Shown: piece after piece, positions 11,786 to 24,064 of the stretch
How positions within the stretch are numbered: the first letter of the stretch is position 1
Layout: every line of letters starts with the position of its first letter
NCBI GenBank assembly: GCA_963422465.1
Contig: OY730172.1
Span: forward strand, 62,001-126,000
From: Lichina pygmaea
Lineage: Eukaryota; Ascomycota; Lichinomycetes; Lichinales; Lichinaceae
Direction of reading: 5' to 3'
Length of the DNA stretch: 64,000 bases
The notes under the pieces: generated by a model
The model's database searches: none
Told to the model about the DNA's origin: nothing
Seen by the model: the letters and a program-made list of their open reading frames with translations, nothing else
Position numbers and translations under genes: made by a program

Positions 11786-13195
11786 ATGAAAGGACGATTC
11801 CTGCAACGCTCTGTCGGACCAGCCTACGATCCTGCTGACGATAACTTGTTGGTATCCTGGATTGCTGTACCGAATCGTGAGACCTATCAAAGAGTGATCA
11901 TTGCGGCAGTCGAATGTTGGACAGACTGGTCGAATTTCCTTCAACATGATGATCGTCCATCGAAAGCAGAGGTAGGTTCTGTGTACGGTATGCTTTACGG
12001 AGCTGTGCTGACGTGCTAGTGATGATCATGTTCAACATCGGCATCGGGACAGGGATGAAGACGGCGAAGCCTGGCCAAGAACAACAAGGCACAGGGGCGA
12101 GGGAAAAGCATGTGCATGAGGTGAGTGAGTTCGCTGGCTTGGTGGAAGACATAGCCGGCTAATGGGGGTTTCCGAAGAAGCACAGAACTGGGGTGCTAGT
12201 GGCACCGCCAGCAGCAATCTTTGTCCGGGCTCTCGCCGAAAGGACAAAAGAAGACAACAGGTTGGACGCAATGGGTATGTGCGAAACCCAAGCATGTTTG
12301 CTTCGACCAAGCTGACCTCGGGATAGAATCATTGCAGAAAGCCTTTGCGGCGGTGGCCACTAGCTCTCAGGTGCAGAACGGAAACCCCCGGGCTGTGGCT
12401 GTCTGCCTCGGATCGAGTCACCGGCGGCACATCTCGGTTGGGGCATCGGCCTCGACCTGGCCCAACGGCTCTTGACGCCAGCGGCGCTCGGGGATGCTCC
12501 GGAGCAACACGCCAACGCGGTTGGGCCGAGCGACCATCAATCGCATCGTCATGCGATATGAGGCCGAGCTGGGAGAAACGAGAGACGACGACCAACGCCA
12601 AGCTAGGATGCTTGAGCTCGTTTCGTCGGACGCGCCTCGGGTCGTCGAACGGGAGGCCCACCTAGCAACGGCTTTCACCACGACGACGGCCAAGGCCATC
12701 GTTCGATGTGGTCGATGCCAGTTCTGCTTCGGGTACTCCTGGACGCGGCCGGGGGCCAGCGAGCCGGACCGATTCGACCCTCGCCCGTTCCCTGGCGGTG
12801 CATGTGCCGAAAACCACATGTACCTTGGATGCCTGGACGAGGAGCAGCGCCCAGCCGGTTACCGGGGGGGGGTGTGGGGCGGTGGATCCGGCGCAGACGA
12901 CAGAGCCGGAGGGGCCCGAAGGGCAGGGAGAGACGAAGGAAGCGGAGGGGAAGACAACGATACGAAAATTGAAACTATATTAAATATGAAATTCCAGCTC
13001 GCCATCGGAGAGAGTGCCCGTAGTAGTAAATCGCCATGGCTGTACAAAGGCCGACTTCAAAACCAGAGCAGAAGGCCAAGCTCCACAAGATGCGAAGAAA
13101 CCATTAGAGATGATAAAAAAAACACATGGTCGGAACCATGCTTGGTCCGTCGTAAACCCCGCTCCATACTGACGCCGGTGCTCTTCGCTCCCTAA
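11786..13195 (+). CDS. Hypothetical protein, five-exon model with Cys-rich segment
   Basis: Exons 11786-11975, 12020-12120, 12200-12274, 12338-12436 and 12482-13195 join with consistent phase into 393 codons. The introns (44, 79, 63 and 45 bp) start with GT and end with AG, and most have CTGAC-like branch sites. The N-terminal part reads naturally as protein (LLVSWIAVPNRETYQRVIIA). Exon 5 has a helical segment INRIVMRYEAELGETRDDDQ and the motif CGRCQFCFGY (CX2CX2C), followed by two more Cys around CAENHMYLGC, which could bind a metal. The last 80 residues are low complexity and may be read-through. No homologue is recognised. The stop is only 18 bp from the convergent RPD3 stop, so the 3' UTRs must overlap. 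Confidence 0.42.
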
Positions 13196-13213
13196 TCAGC
13201 CTCCCCTTCCCCC

Positions 13214-15342
13214 TCATGTGATATCTTCTGCCGCTGCGATGGCGGACTCGTGGAACGTGCTTTCTCCGTCGACGCCCACGTCGTCGGTCGTGCCAGAGGG
13301 TTGCGTTTGTGTTGGAGGCGTCGACGATGTGCCCGCTGCCAATGCCGCCGCTGGCGCCGCTGGCGACATGGGTGGAGTGGTGATCTGGTGGTTCAAGACC
13401 GGAGCACCAGATGGAGCAGGGGCCGGATCAGCCAAGCCGTCCTCCATTTCGACGTCGCCGTCGGCATCCGCAGCGTTCATCAATCGTGGGGGTCCATCGG
13501 TCAAAGCGTCACCCGAGGCCGCTTCCGGCTGCGAGGCCGACGCCGAGTTGATCGCGTCCTCGACCGGGGCGTCGGTGGAGACGGGCGGGCTACCACCGGT
13601 GGCCTGCGGTGCGGCCAAGCCCATACCGTTCCCACCGTTCATGTGCAGCGTCCCAAAGCCGCCGTCCGCCTCCGGGCGGGCGTTGAGGTTCCGGTAATTG
13701 GCAAAGTTTCGTCTCTTCCCACGGCCGCCTTGTTTTCGTGGATCCTTGGCATCCAGGTCGTCTTCGGGCTCGCTCTCGCTCAACTCGTCCGGCCTCTCGA
13801 CGTACTTGTCCCACTGACGTCTGCTGTGCCGGCTGTCCCTGTTCTGATCCTCGTCGAGGTCATCCAGGGCGGCCTCGGCGTCTTCGTCCATGCCTTCCGG
13901 GTCGCGAGGCACGTCGGTCATCTGCACGGACGGAGCGAACGCGGTCCGCTTCAGATTCTCGATCACCTGCGTCTTGATCTTCTCGAGGTAGTCTCGGTTG
14001 TTCGAGTTGTCCATGTTAGATGACCGCACATCCAGCTCGTAGTCCGGGCCGTAGTACTGACGACGCGTGACGAGTCAGTCAGCGATGCACCGCCCGAGAG
14101 TCGGTGGCGTTACGGAGGGCTCCTACCTCGTAGTACTCGTTGTAGGGCAACTCGGGACCCATGTTGTCGCCGACGAGCAGGCCCGTCTCGAAGGCCCAGG
14201 TCCGGGCGACATTGCGCATGGTGTATCCGCCCCCTCCAAGCACCAGAACGGGCAATCCGAAGGACTTGACGAAATTCACGCAGTTCGCGTGGCCCTTCAT
14301 GCTCAGGTTGAAGCAACCCAGACGATCTCCCGATAGGCTGTCGCCGCCGCACTGGAGGACGACGGCCTCGGGCCGGTACCACTCCATAACGTTGCGGACG
14401 ACGGGCTCGAAGATTCCCTTGTAGGACCGGTCATCGATGCCGTCTCGCAAAGGGAAGTTGACGGCGTAGTATTTGCCCTGGCCGACGCCAATGTCGCGAA
14501 GTTCGCCGGTGCCTGGGAAGTACTCGCCGTACTTGTGGAAGGAGACCGTCATGACGCGGTCCGTGGTGTAGAAAGCCTCCTCGACGCCATCTCCATGGTG
14601 AACGTCGATGTCGATGTAGAGAACTCGCTGCTTGAACCGGAGTAGCTCAATTATTCCGAGAACGATATCTGGATCGATCGAGAGCGCGCGTCAGCCCGGC
14701 ACGCGTCTGCAGCCATGCGATTTCGAAAGCGCGGGGAGAGGAGGGATTCGGCGTCGCACCGTTGACGTAGCAAAATCCGCTGGCTTCGCTCTTCTTGGCG
14801 TGGTGCAAGCCGCCCGCCCAATTCACGGCGATGTCGCACTTCCCCCGGTTCAATCTGGCGGCGCCCTCCATGCTGCCGCCGGCGCTGATGCCGCAAAACT
14901 CAAAGAGCCCGTCGAAGACAGGACAGTCGTCGCCAACATTGTACTTGCTCTGCTCCTTCGAGTATGCGTCCATGTTGTCCGGGGTGACCTTTTGGAGAAA
15001 GTCCACATATTCGTCTGTGTGGAACTGCGTCATCTCCAGACGAGTGGCAGGTTTCGCTCGCTGCACAAGCACCGGGTCATCAGCTTTGTGCTCAAAACCT
15101 GGTCAACAACAGCCATGGCAAAATGCCATCACAGACCCCTGTAAACGTACGTAGATCTCCATCTTCTTATAAAGGCCGTAATTCATGATCAGACTGTGCG
15201 CCATCCGAATCCGGTGCGGCTTCATGGGGTGGCCAGCAACATATGCATAGTTGCCGACGTCCGAGTCGTAGAAGTAGGCGACCTTCTTCCGGTTGGCGGC
15301 GCCACCGATGTTGGGCTCATCCAGAGGTTCGAAGCTCGACAT
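13214..15342 (-). CDS. RPD3: Class I histone deacetylase Rpd3
   Basis: Exons 15342-15151, 15060-14760, 14668-14127 and 14056-13214 give 625 residues. The enzyme removes acetyl groups from histone lysines as the catalytic subunit of Sin3/Rpd3 co-repressor complexes. Visible motifs include [20 protein letters not shown], the active-site blocks [20 protein letters not shown] and [19 protein letters not shown] (Zn-binding Asp/His), VLQCGGDSL and [15 protein letters not shown]. The Rpd3-specific C-terminus after [20 protein letters not shown] is followed by an acidic, then Ala/Pro/Ser-rich tail of about 200 residues, which is longer than in yeast. Intron phases match exactly at each conserved junction (EIY/RAK, YVN-D/IVLG, EYYE/YYGP). 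The start ATG 15342 begins [11 protein letters not shown]; the frame is open further upstream but loses similarity. Confidence 0.96.
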
Positions 15343-16191
15343 GACGAGAGGGTACGAAGTCCAACTTGGGAGGACTGCTGAAGCGGGAGCACAGGGCGAG
15401 GGCGGAGATGGCACGGGCGAGCAGGGTGACAACAGAGATGACCTATTAAGAGGCCGACGGGAAGACGGCTGGGCGTGCTGGGTAGATGGTTCGATTTGCG
15501 GTGCCACTGGCGTCGATCCAGGTAGCAAGCTACACCAAGGTCATTAGATAACTGAAGATGGTGGTTGGTGGTAAGTCATACTCAGAGGTGATATTGCCAG
15601 TGTTGTAGACCAGATGCTGTACAGTGGATCAGGGGGTATCTACGAGTGGAGCCAGTGGACTGTCCATACTCGTACGTACGGAGGTACGTCTATCCAAATC
15701 GTGAACATGGAGCGAGCTCTAGGTGATTAGGTAGAGCTGATGATGAAGTCTTGTTTGTACGCGGTCGGTGCGCGGAAATGACGGACTGTTTGTTGGTAAC
15801 TTGTACTATTTGCCACTGCGCATCTCTCGTAGAAATCTGGGTGCAAGGTACCAGTAAGCGCTCCGTCACTTCTGCGAACCAACCTCATAGTGTGCATTAG
15901 TAAGCCGCTGCACTGCTTTGCGACAGGTTTCGCGGCTGGGAAAGTAACTCCGCAGATAAGTCACGTTTCTTCTGATAGGGGTGGTCCCTCGAAGACTCTC
16001 ACGTGATCAGGCAACTTGGTTGACGCGTTGCGCAAAGGAACTTTTGACGGGTAACGTGCTCATAAAGGCACATCAGCGCAGGCTCGACAAGCGTCACCAT
16101 CCAACTCGTGCAGCTGCTCGCCCACCGCAACCTCGACTCTCCAGAGGGACTACTTGGCCTTTGTAGCGTCATCACGCGTGATTTTGTCAAC
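15343..16191. promoter_or_regulatory. Shared divergent upstream region of RPD3 and RPN11
   Basis: The 849 bp between the two start codons hold no supported ORF. A GTAC-rich palindrome (CGTACGTACGGAGGTACG) lies at about 15671-15688. I did not find a recognisable proteasome-associated control element by eye. Confidence 0.5.
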
Positions 16192-17497
16192 ATGGATCGA
16201 CTGAGTCGGATGCTGCAAGCTGCCCATACCATGGGTGGCATGACCCATGGTCCTCCCGGTCAGGTAAGCATCGACGTCCTCCAACGTGGCAAGGCGAGAG
16301 GCAAGCTACCAAATTGCAGGCCGCGGTCTTCTGTCTGGGCAACGGTCTGCTGACTGCTCGATACCAGGACAACCATCAACTGATCGACAACTCGGAAACG
16401 GTTTACATCTCGTCGTTGGCGCTGTTGAAGATGTTGCGGCACGGCCGGGCAGGGGTGCCGATGGAGGTAATGGGCTTGATGCTGGGAGAGTTCATCGATG
16501 CCTACACGGTGCGGGTTGTAGATGTCTTCGCCATGCCTCAGAGCGGTACCGGGGTCAGCGTTGAGGCGGTGGATCCGGTCTTCCAGAAGGAGATGATGGA
16601 TATGTTGCGGCAGACGGGACGGTGGGTTGTCATGCTAGACCGGGGCGACGGGAGGCGATTGGTGTTCTAACGTGGATGGTTAGGCCAGAGATGGTGGTTG
16701 GATGGTACCACTCGCATCCCGGGTTCGGGTGCTGGCTCTCGTCCGTCGACATCAATACCCAGCAATCATTCGAGCAGCTGACCCCCCGCGCCGTCGCCGT
16801 CGTTGTCGACCCGATACAGTCAGTCAAGGGAAAGGTCGTCATCGATGCCTTCCGGCTCATCAGCCCGCATTCGATGGTCATGGGCCTGGAACCGCGGCAG
16901 ACGACGTCGAATTTGGGCCATCTCAACAAGCCGTCCATCCAGGCGCTGATACATGGCCTCAACCGGCACTACTACAGTATCGGCATCAACTATCGGAAAA
17001 CGGGCCTCGAGGAGAACATGCTCATGAACCTGCACAAGCACGTATGGACCGAAGCGCTGCAGATGGAGAATTTCCGCGACGAGCACGCCATGAACGAGTG
17101 GCGAATCAAGCGATTAGTGGGCCTGGCCGATGGCTACGAGAAGAGGGTCAAGGAGGAGACCGAGTTGACCAAGGAGCAGCTCAGGACAAGATACGTCGGC
17201 AAGCTGGATCCCAAGAAGCGTGCGTTCCCGCTCCGCCCCACCGCCGTAGATGGTCTCTGACCGTGACGAGAAAACGATCGGATGCTGACTGACGAACGTG
17301 CTTTTCTTCTTCTGCGTCGTGTAGACCTGGAAGACATGGGCCAGCGGCTGATCGAGGACAACATCGTGTCGGTGTCACGGCAGATGATCGACAAGGAAGC
17401 CTCGTTCGCACAGACGGCCTCGGCGAACGGCGCCGCCGACCCGGGGCACTCTGCGGGCGGCGCCATGGACGTGGATCGACCCGAGGAGGAACTATGA
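16192..17497 (+). CDS. RPN11: 26S proteasome lid deubiquitinase Rpn11
   Basis: Exons 16192-16263, 16368-16621, 16684-17219 and 17325-17497 encode 344 residues. Rpn11 is the zinc metalloprotease of the proteasome lid that removes ubiquitin chains from substrates as they are unfolded. The MPN+ domain begins at [20 protein letters not shown]. The JAMM motif is complete: Glu in [10 protein letters not shown], then [14 protein letters not shown] (HxHx7Sx2D). The Ins-1 region and [19 protein letters not shown], and the block [20 protein letters not shown], match the family. The C-terminal helix ([20 protein letters not shown]) is followed by a short Ala/Gly-rich, acidic extension ending DRPEEEL that yeast Rpn11 lacks. 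Intron 2 splits the codon for Arg in GRPEM and intron 3 splits the His codon in KKHLED. Confidence 0.97.
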
Positions 17498-18834
17498 CCT
17501 TCCGGATCGTGCCTCTCTCGATCTGCCGACGGGGTTGTTTTCGCGTTGTTCCGACGCTCTGTCTTTGTAGATGGATGTCTGTATTCGACTTTTGACCCAG
17601 CTCTTCCGTTCTTGTTTTACTCTTACTTCCCATCCCAAGAAAGAAAACAATGATTCTTTGGCATCACTTCTATTCTTTTGGCCACTTGCTAGAGGCACCC
17701 TACAGTACCCTGGACAGTCCGTCGCATCGTGACTCATCATGACCGAGGTCGGCGGTGCACAAGAGAGAGGAAGGGGGGGGGGGGGTTTGGAAGAGGCCCG
17801 GAAGGAGGAGGCGGAGGTGCCAATTCATTGCTGAGAGAGCGGCGGCCTGCCAGACATCTCACATTCCACCTCCAAGCCATGACCCATCACCCATAACCCT
17901 CCAAGCCATCGCTCTCCTGACCAACACCCCTCCAAAGCAGCCCGTCGACCAAGTCGCGGCCACCCTGACGTAAGCCGATGCACCCACAGTCCATTCGTCT
18001 TTGAACTCATCAGCCTGATACCTGATTCTGAGCTGTACGCATTCTTCTTCTTCCAGCTGCCAACATGACCACACACGGGTCGGCGCGTCGTTGCTTGTGC
18101 TTTTGAGTCCGCCATACGTCTTGAGACTCGGATGATGAGGGTCGAATTCGCGGCTCTTCTCAAAGAGTCTCGCGCTGAGGTTACGCAGCGTGACTTCTAC
18201 GACGTATGAAGGAAGGCAAGTGATCAGCCCTACTTGGATCAAGTGGTCATGGCTCGTCCGTCCGTCCCCGTGCTCGTTGCCCTTGCGTCTACGACCGGTC
18301 ATGGCAGAGGAGTCAGAGAGGGGGGAGGGGAGGGGATTGAGACTTTGTCTTCAATGTACACGGTAGCCCTTATCGCATAGGGTGCTATCCTAGGGGAGTG
18401 TGGCACCATACTGCACAGCTGAAGGGCTCCGCGACAGGCTGATACTCTCACGGGGAAAGGAGAAGACGTCTGAGGTCGGAGTGGGATGGAGAGAACAGTA
18501 CCCGTACTAGATGATTTCCCCCGGCTGCAAAAGTTCGCGTGCCTTCCGGCCGCGGTCCCCAGCGAGCATCCGCCGCGGAGGAAGGACCAGCTCGATCGTG
18601 GTTGTGTCAAAGAACAAGGGAGAAGAAGAGGAGAAGGAAAGTAGAAACGAGGAAGCAACTTTAGGGTTCTTCGTGTGATGTTGCGTCCCGAGGCCTAATC
18701 AAGAAGAGGAGAAGAGGGGGTACATTTGAAGTTTTTGCACACGGTGGCAGAAGAGGTGCAAGACGGAGTGCTTGCTCTGCGGAGGGAATCGTGATGGTTA
18801 TTTTCGGCGGATGAAGAGGTCGCGATGGTCAGGC
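17498..18834. other. Convergent 3' region between RPN11 and TIM50
   Basis: This stretch holds the 3' flanks of both genes. A minus-strand frame at about 18302-17859 contains a protein-like stretch (SARLFEKSREFDPHHPSLKT) bordered by possible GT-AG introns. It could be an exon of a small gene, but I cannot build a complete model. A G-run (17769-17785) and purine-rich 18310-18340 are low complexity. Confidence 0.4.
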
Positions 18835-20888
18835 TCATGACGACGACGTCGATGCTGAAGCTGATGGTGACGGCGATGACGATGGCGATGGCGATGGCGA
18901 TGGCGATGGCGATGGCGGTGACGATGCCGATGCAGATGAGGTCGAGGCTACCACGCCGGATGGGCGCCCCTCGCCCTCTCCGGCGTTTGGCTTGTCGTCC
19001 CTGACACCCTTGAAGAAGCTGCCGAAGAAGTCGGCGACGCCGGTCTTCATGCCGGCCGTTTGTTCTCGCACCATCTTCTCCTCCTCGGCCGCCATCTCCT
19101 TGAGCCACTTCTCGCCGTTCTCCTGGATCTCCTTGTCGAGCAGCTCGTACTGCTTCTGGCCGCGCTCGCGGATGTAGTCCTGCATCATCTTGCCGTGCTC
19201 GAACGCCTCGACGGCCGTCTGCTCCAACCCGTCCGGGCCCACCCCGGTCCGGCTGCCCATGACCGAGTCGAGCAAACCCTTGCCGAGCCGCTGCGTCCGC
19301 TCTTTACCCATCTGCTCCTCGAACTTCCGACGCGCAATGGCCTCTCGCGCTGCGAACTCGGTCGGGATGTCCTTCCCTTCGAAGCTTTTCAACACCGCCC
19401 TCGCGTCTGTCAGACCCATCGTAGCCAGGTATTCCAGGAAGGGGATGAGGGCCACGAGCTGCTTGTCCTTGGGATCGCCGTCCCATCTCGGAAGGATGAT
19501 GGCATTTTCCGACTGTAGCTTTACATGGTCCGGATTCGTGTCGACGATGATAACTTTGGACAGGTCACGGTTCAAGTACGATAGGTCCTGGAGGGCCAGA
19601 GCCGGGTCAGTCATAGCTCCAACGTTCGGAGAAGGATGTCTTCGACCAAAGACGACGAAGGAGGTGGGGGGAAGGCTCGTTTTCGACATACCTTGACAGG
19701 TGTACCATCCACGTACTTGGTCGCCTCGCGGAAGAGCGGCCACATGATGATGCGGTACGGATCCAGCTTGCGAATGACCGGCTCGGCCATGACCATCGGC
19801 GTCGTCGTGAAGATGACCAGCTCGTAGTACTGCTGCAGGTATCGCAGGAAGTAGTCGACGCCCGGCCGCTTGGCCATCCTCCAACCGTGCTCACGCGACC
19901 ACTCGCTGTGCACGAGGAGATCCTCGAGGCTGAGCACGAGCGTAAACGGTCTCGCGACGGCGGGATCGAGGTCTGGGAGGAGCCTGGTGAAGGCCGGCTC
20001 CGTGTAGCGGCTCCGCTTATCCAAGAGCCTGGCCTGGACGCGTCTGACGAAAGGCATCAGGCCCCACCCGGACGGGGCGTCGGCATGCCTGCTCTCTTCC
20101 TCCTCTGAGCTCCAATTGCGTCCCATGTAGACGGCGCCGGTCGCAAAGAAGACGACGAGGCCGGCAAAGGCGATCCGGGCCAGCCGACCTTTCCGTCGCT
20201 CGATCGACGAGATGTAAGCCGTCTTAGGTAGCTCTCTCGACTCCCGACCACCGGTGCTCGACGGCAATCCGGTCGAGCCATCGCCCCAACCGCCGCCGGA
20301 GACGTCGGAACGAGGTCCTTGCTGCGACGAACGATACTCATCCTGAAGCGTACTCGGTATGCCTTTGGTGAGATCTGGTAGCCGGCCGCTGCGGATGTCG
20401 GCGCCGATCCTGTCGGCTGCGCTCGAGGACGTCCCCGATTCAGCCGTAACAGACTGGGTTGGAGATCGTCGTGGTGCTCCCGCCGCATCGACGTCTCTTT
20501 TTATCGATGCATCGATAGGGCCGGGGCCACCCCCAGCGGACGTTGGCGCTGTATTCGACCTGGATTCTGGGCCAGTCCGGAATTCCTCCTGTTCCTTGAC
20601 GTACGGAGGATCGACAGCTGGGCTTCTGGACGATTGGGCAGCTCCCGTGGCATCAGGCACCTCACCTTGGACCGTCCGTGCTAGTCTCTCATGTAGTTGT
20701 TCTTCCTTCCTAGAACCTCCTTGAGGAAAGGGCTGGGCAGGGGCAGCCTTCGAGCTGCGTTGCGGTCTCGAGTCATGCGGAAGCCTCGTGTCAGCTAGCC
20801 GTCGAAGATGGCTCGTGGGGATGCCAAGTGCCACGGGCTGCATCGGCCGTGACAGCAGCCACGGACGCACTGCCGACCACGCAATCAT
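18835..20888 (-). CDS. TIM50: Mitochondrial inner-membrane translocase subunit Tim50
   Basis: Exons 20888-19692 and 19587-18835 encode 649 residues. Tim50 is the receptor of the TIM23 complex that takes presequence proteins from the TOM complex. The N-terminus is Arg-rich and acid-poor, as in a matrix-targeting presequence, followed by a long disordered stretch and one membrane span (IAFAGLVVFFATGAVYMG). The FCP1/NIF-like domain contains TLVLSLEDLLVHSEW, the non-catalytic form of the DxDx motif normal for Tim50, then RPGVDYFLRYLQQYYELVIF, IVDTNPDHVKLQSENAIIL and WDGDPKDKQLVALIPFLEYL. The C-terminus has a helical QKQYELLDKEIQENGEKWLK and ends in a Ser-Pro/Ser-Ala tail from a GATGGC hexanucleotide repeat. 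Intron 19691-19588 is 104 bp. Confidence 0.95.
18868..18920. repeat. GATGGC hexanucleotide repeat coding a Ser-Pro tail of Tim50
   Basis: About seven GATGGC units, read on the minus strand as alternating Pro and Ser. The unit length keeps the frame, so length variation would only change tail length. Confidence 0.85.
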
Positions 20889-21540
20889 GATGCCGGTAAT
20901 GTTGCTATGCTCGCCTCACGTCGCGCATACTTGCTCCGCATTCGAGTCCCATCTGACGTCGATGGATCTCTAAAAGTCGCTGCAAAGAATCTTTTGGCCC
21001 CGGCGACTTCGGAGGAACTATTACCCGGCACGTGCCCGTACCGGTACCTTACCGTACCGTAGGAGAGGAGCGGGGCGGAGCTACTTTTTACCGGCGCGCG
21101 ACACAACAGTGGTTGTGCGGAAGATCTTTTCCTCTGATCTACAACCATAAAGTTGAATATCAACCCAGGAGCAGAAATAACTGACTCGAGACATCCGTAC
21201 GCTTCCTTCCATGGATCTCGGGTTGTATCACCTGGGGAGAGGAGGCTCCTTGTGTCGTGGCCTTCGCAGAAAAGAACAGACAGCCCGCCAGCGGGTCCTT
21301 CGGGATCTGGTCTGCGCCTTGTGGCTGCTTTGTCCCGTTGTTGCGATACATGTCGTTGACACAGCAGCAGCACAATCATAGCGGCTTGGCATCTGCTGTT
21401 CTCTGTTGAGAACTCTCGAACAGCGGAGATGTTCTGCATACCAAGTCAACCGATCAATAAATAACTAGTTCCAGAATCTCTGCTGAAGTGGTTGCTGAAT
21501 GAGGCATCGTCACTCACGGCTACTACAAGCAATAAGAACC
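20889..21540. promoter_or_regulatory. Upstream region of TIM50
   Basis: No gene is supported. 21028-21062 is a run of GTACC/GGTAC units close to the gene. The right part probably belongs to the 5' flank of the LINE-like ORF1 that begins at 21541. Confidence 0.4.
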
Positions 21541-23325
21541 ATGTCGAGCGACAAAACCGACTTTCTGTCGGCGAAGCTATACCACGATGTAAAGGCACAC
21601 ATAGACGCAGCAGACACCTCGGGAGACCCCTATTCAGGAGACAGGTCAACTCTTGAACTGTTGAAAAGAGTGGTGGAGTTCCTGGGATCGCTCGACAAGA
21701 TCTCTGACGTGATCACAAACACGAACGCGAACCCGGAGGCGACGCGCAGGAGGCGCGACAACAGCACAGCGGCGCCACAGGGCCCGCAGCAGCAGCAGCA
21801 GCAGAACCAAGAGATTGGTAAGGAAGTGCTGACAATTCTAGGGAGGGTTGAGTTGAGACTGGGCAAGCTGGAGGTGCTGGAGAAGCTGCAGAAGAGTCGC
21901 CCGGCAGGCAAGCAAGGACAAGCGACCTACGCAGAGGTTGTACAGCAGGCACGTGGCAGGTGACCAACAGACACTGAGGCCAGGCATCACAAGGTGGTGC
22001 TAGTCAAGATCAAAGACTCAGCAGAGGCAACACACCTACGTCGGGTGTCTCGTGGAGAGCTGAAGGAGCGCATCAGCCACTTCAAGCCAGTACTGGGAGT
22101 GCGCGGCCTTCCCAGCAGGGATTACACAGTCCACACCTCCACGATTACAGCAAAGATCAAGCTTGAGCAGTCAACCGAGTGGCTAGCTAGCATTGGGAAG
22201 TTGGTGGAGATCTCCCGGCGAGTCTACTCAGTACTAGTCCACGGAGTCCGAACTAAAGCAGTCGACACTGAGAAGCAGTGAGAGGTGATTGACAGTCTCA
22301 CCTGGCAGAACTGCACTCTGCACCCAGGACTTGCGGTTGTGAGAGTGGCGTGGCCTCAAGCTGCCCAAGGGAAAGACTACTCATCGCTGGTGGTGGACGT
22401 GTATGACCCAGCAGCAGCCAATCAACTGCTTGACAAGGCCCTTGTCAAAGGGGCAGATGTCAAGATGTACGAGGTCTTTCATCACGACTTGCGACTGTGG
22501 CGGTGCTACAAGTGCCAGCAATACAGCCATGTAGCAACCACATGCCACAACCACCAGTGTCGCACTCACTGCTCAGGTCAACATGACACTCAGCAGTGCA
22601 AGGTCACCGAAGACCCAGCCCGGGCCCGCTGCGGGGCCTGCCATCAACAAGGACACAAGGCCTGGGATAAAGCCTGCACTACACACGACAAGGAGCTCAA
22701 CCGCCTCACAGCTGCAAGGATGGCAGCACCCGGACAATTTCTAGTACCACAGGTGGAGACACAGGGCGACAAGTGCTTGCGCAACAGCAGCAACAGCAAC
22801 AACAACATCAGGGCCAATGGCGACAATAGTGGTGGTGGTGTTGATAACCCCCCCCCCCCCCCCTCTTCCTGAATGGGAGATCTTGAGGTTTCTGCTACTA
22901 CGGACCCCCTTTCTTGTTCTACCGTTATCCCAGCAGTTTCTCCTGCAACGACTCGAACCTCCACGTGGTGCAGGCTGGGAACCTCGGGGCAGTCGATGGC
23001 GGGCGGCTTCCCAGGCTGCTCGTAGTCGCTGCACCGAGAGCTAATCGAGTCACCGGTCGAGCTGCTGGTGTTGCGGAGCGACGGGCCACCGGAGGTGTCG
23101 CGCAGGCACCCTGGACGCCCCCGTGAAACAGCTACAGCAGAACAGAGGACTGCGACCAAGCTTGGGAGATGAAAACCACCCGACAGACGACTACCGTGTA
23201 CGCTACGGCCCGAAGCCAGCCCCACAGCTGGTGGATGTGAAGTCTAGGCGTCTGATAGGGCACCTCTGGAGTAGTCGAGAGGAGTTCTCGTCACGTCACC
23301 CTCCTAGCAGAGTCTCCAGCTAATG
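21541..23325 (+). pseudogene. Gag-like ORF1 of a non-LTR retrotransposon, broken
   Basis: From ATG 21541 one frame reads a coiled-coil-like N-terminus (KEVLTILGRVELRLGKLEVL), a middle domain, and a double CCHC zinc knuckle (CYKCQQYSHVATTC, then CGACHQQGHKAWDKAC). This is the layout of ORF1 of Tad/I-type LINEs. The frame is interrupted by TGA at 21961-21963 and 22279-22281 and ends at 22872 after poly-C codons. A frame-shifted continuation runs to about 23325 (SLGDENHPTDDYRVRYGPKP). The protein differs from ORF1 of the full-length LINE at 31678-32696, so this is another family. Its ORF2 is not found in the window. Confidence 0.7.
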
Positions 23326-24064
23326 CGTGAGGATCTGCTAGGGGGGGGAGTGGCCTTGGCACCGCGGCGTTGTTAATCGAACAGGGACCACCTGTTAAAG
23401 AAGGAGAGTGGTCGTACGAGGAGACGTCGCCGCTCCAGTGCCTAAGGGCCGTGTGATAGCCAAAGTGCTGGCTTGATGGTTTTGCCTAAGGCCTTGCCAC
23501 GAAGTCTCTTCGTACGATCCACAATCTGGGGCCAGGGGACTGGGTTATCCAGTGGGCCAACAGGTCCAACCGAGGCCCCACAGGCGACAGCGGACCAAGG
23601 AGAACTCCTCCCTACTTGGTTAGTGGGCTGGAAAGGCGGCCCTGCAGGTGCTGGCACGGCCTGCAGGGTCCGTAAGGCCTGCGAGGCATGGTCGGCCTTC
23701 GTACGAGAGATCTGCGAAGGTAACGCGAAACAGTTAACAACTGCGAGGCGTGGCATATAATGGCAGTGACGGAGGTAGGGCCTGGGCCTACTACGAGACT
23801 GTCTATATGGCCCGAGAGGACGGATGCGCATGCCGGTTCGTATGGAGTGCAGGCTTAGGCTGCAAACAACAAGCTCAGGGAGCAAACTACAGTTGGAGCG
23901 TGGGCTCTGGGCTGGTGACCCAGCGCTCCGAAGCAGGATCCCAGGGGTGAGCACGTACGGCGGAGTGCAAGAGACCTCGGGACTGTGGGAAAGCGTGGTA
24001 GAGACCCTGTGGGGGGGTGCCAACTCTACACTATGTTCTGGCATAGTACGACTGTGGTCCAGAG
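23326..24064. other. Unassigned sequence between ORF1 remnant and LINE fragment
   Basis: This segment is GC-rich, unlike the AT-richer LINE that follows. Fragments of open frames exist on both strands but none is convincing. It may be the 3' part of the element whose ORF1 lies at 21541-23325, or the original genomic target. Confidence 0.35.

Noticed and set aside
12329-12819. Minus-strand frames of 110 and 133 codons
   Set aside because: They are Arg/Ser-rich shadows in GC-rich DNA, while the plus strand gives a phase-consistent splice model.
18695-19108. Minus-strand frame with alternating Ala-Ile
   Set aside because: It is another reading frame of the GATGGC repeat inside the TIM50 tail.
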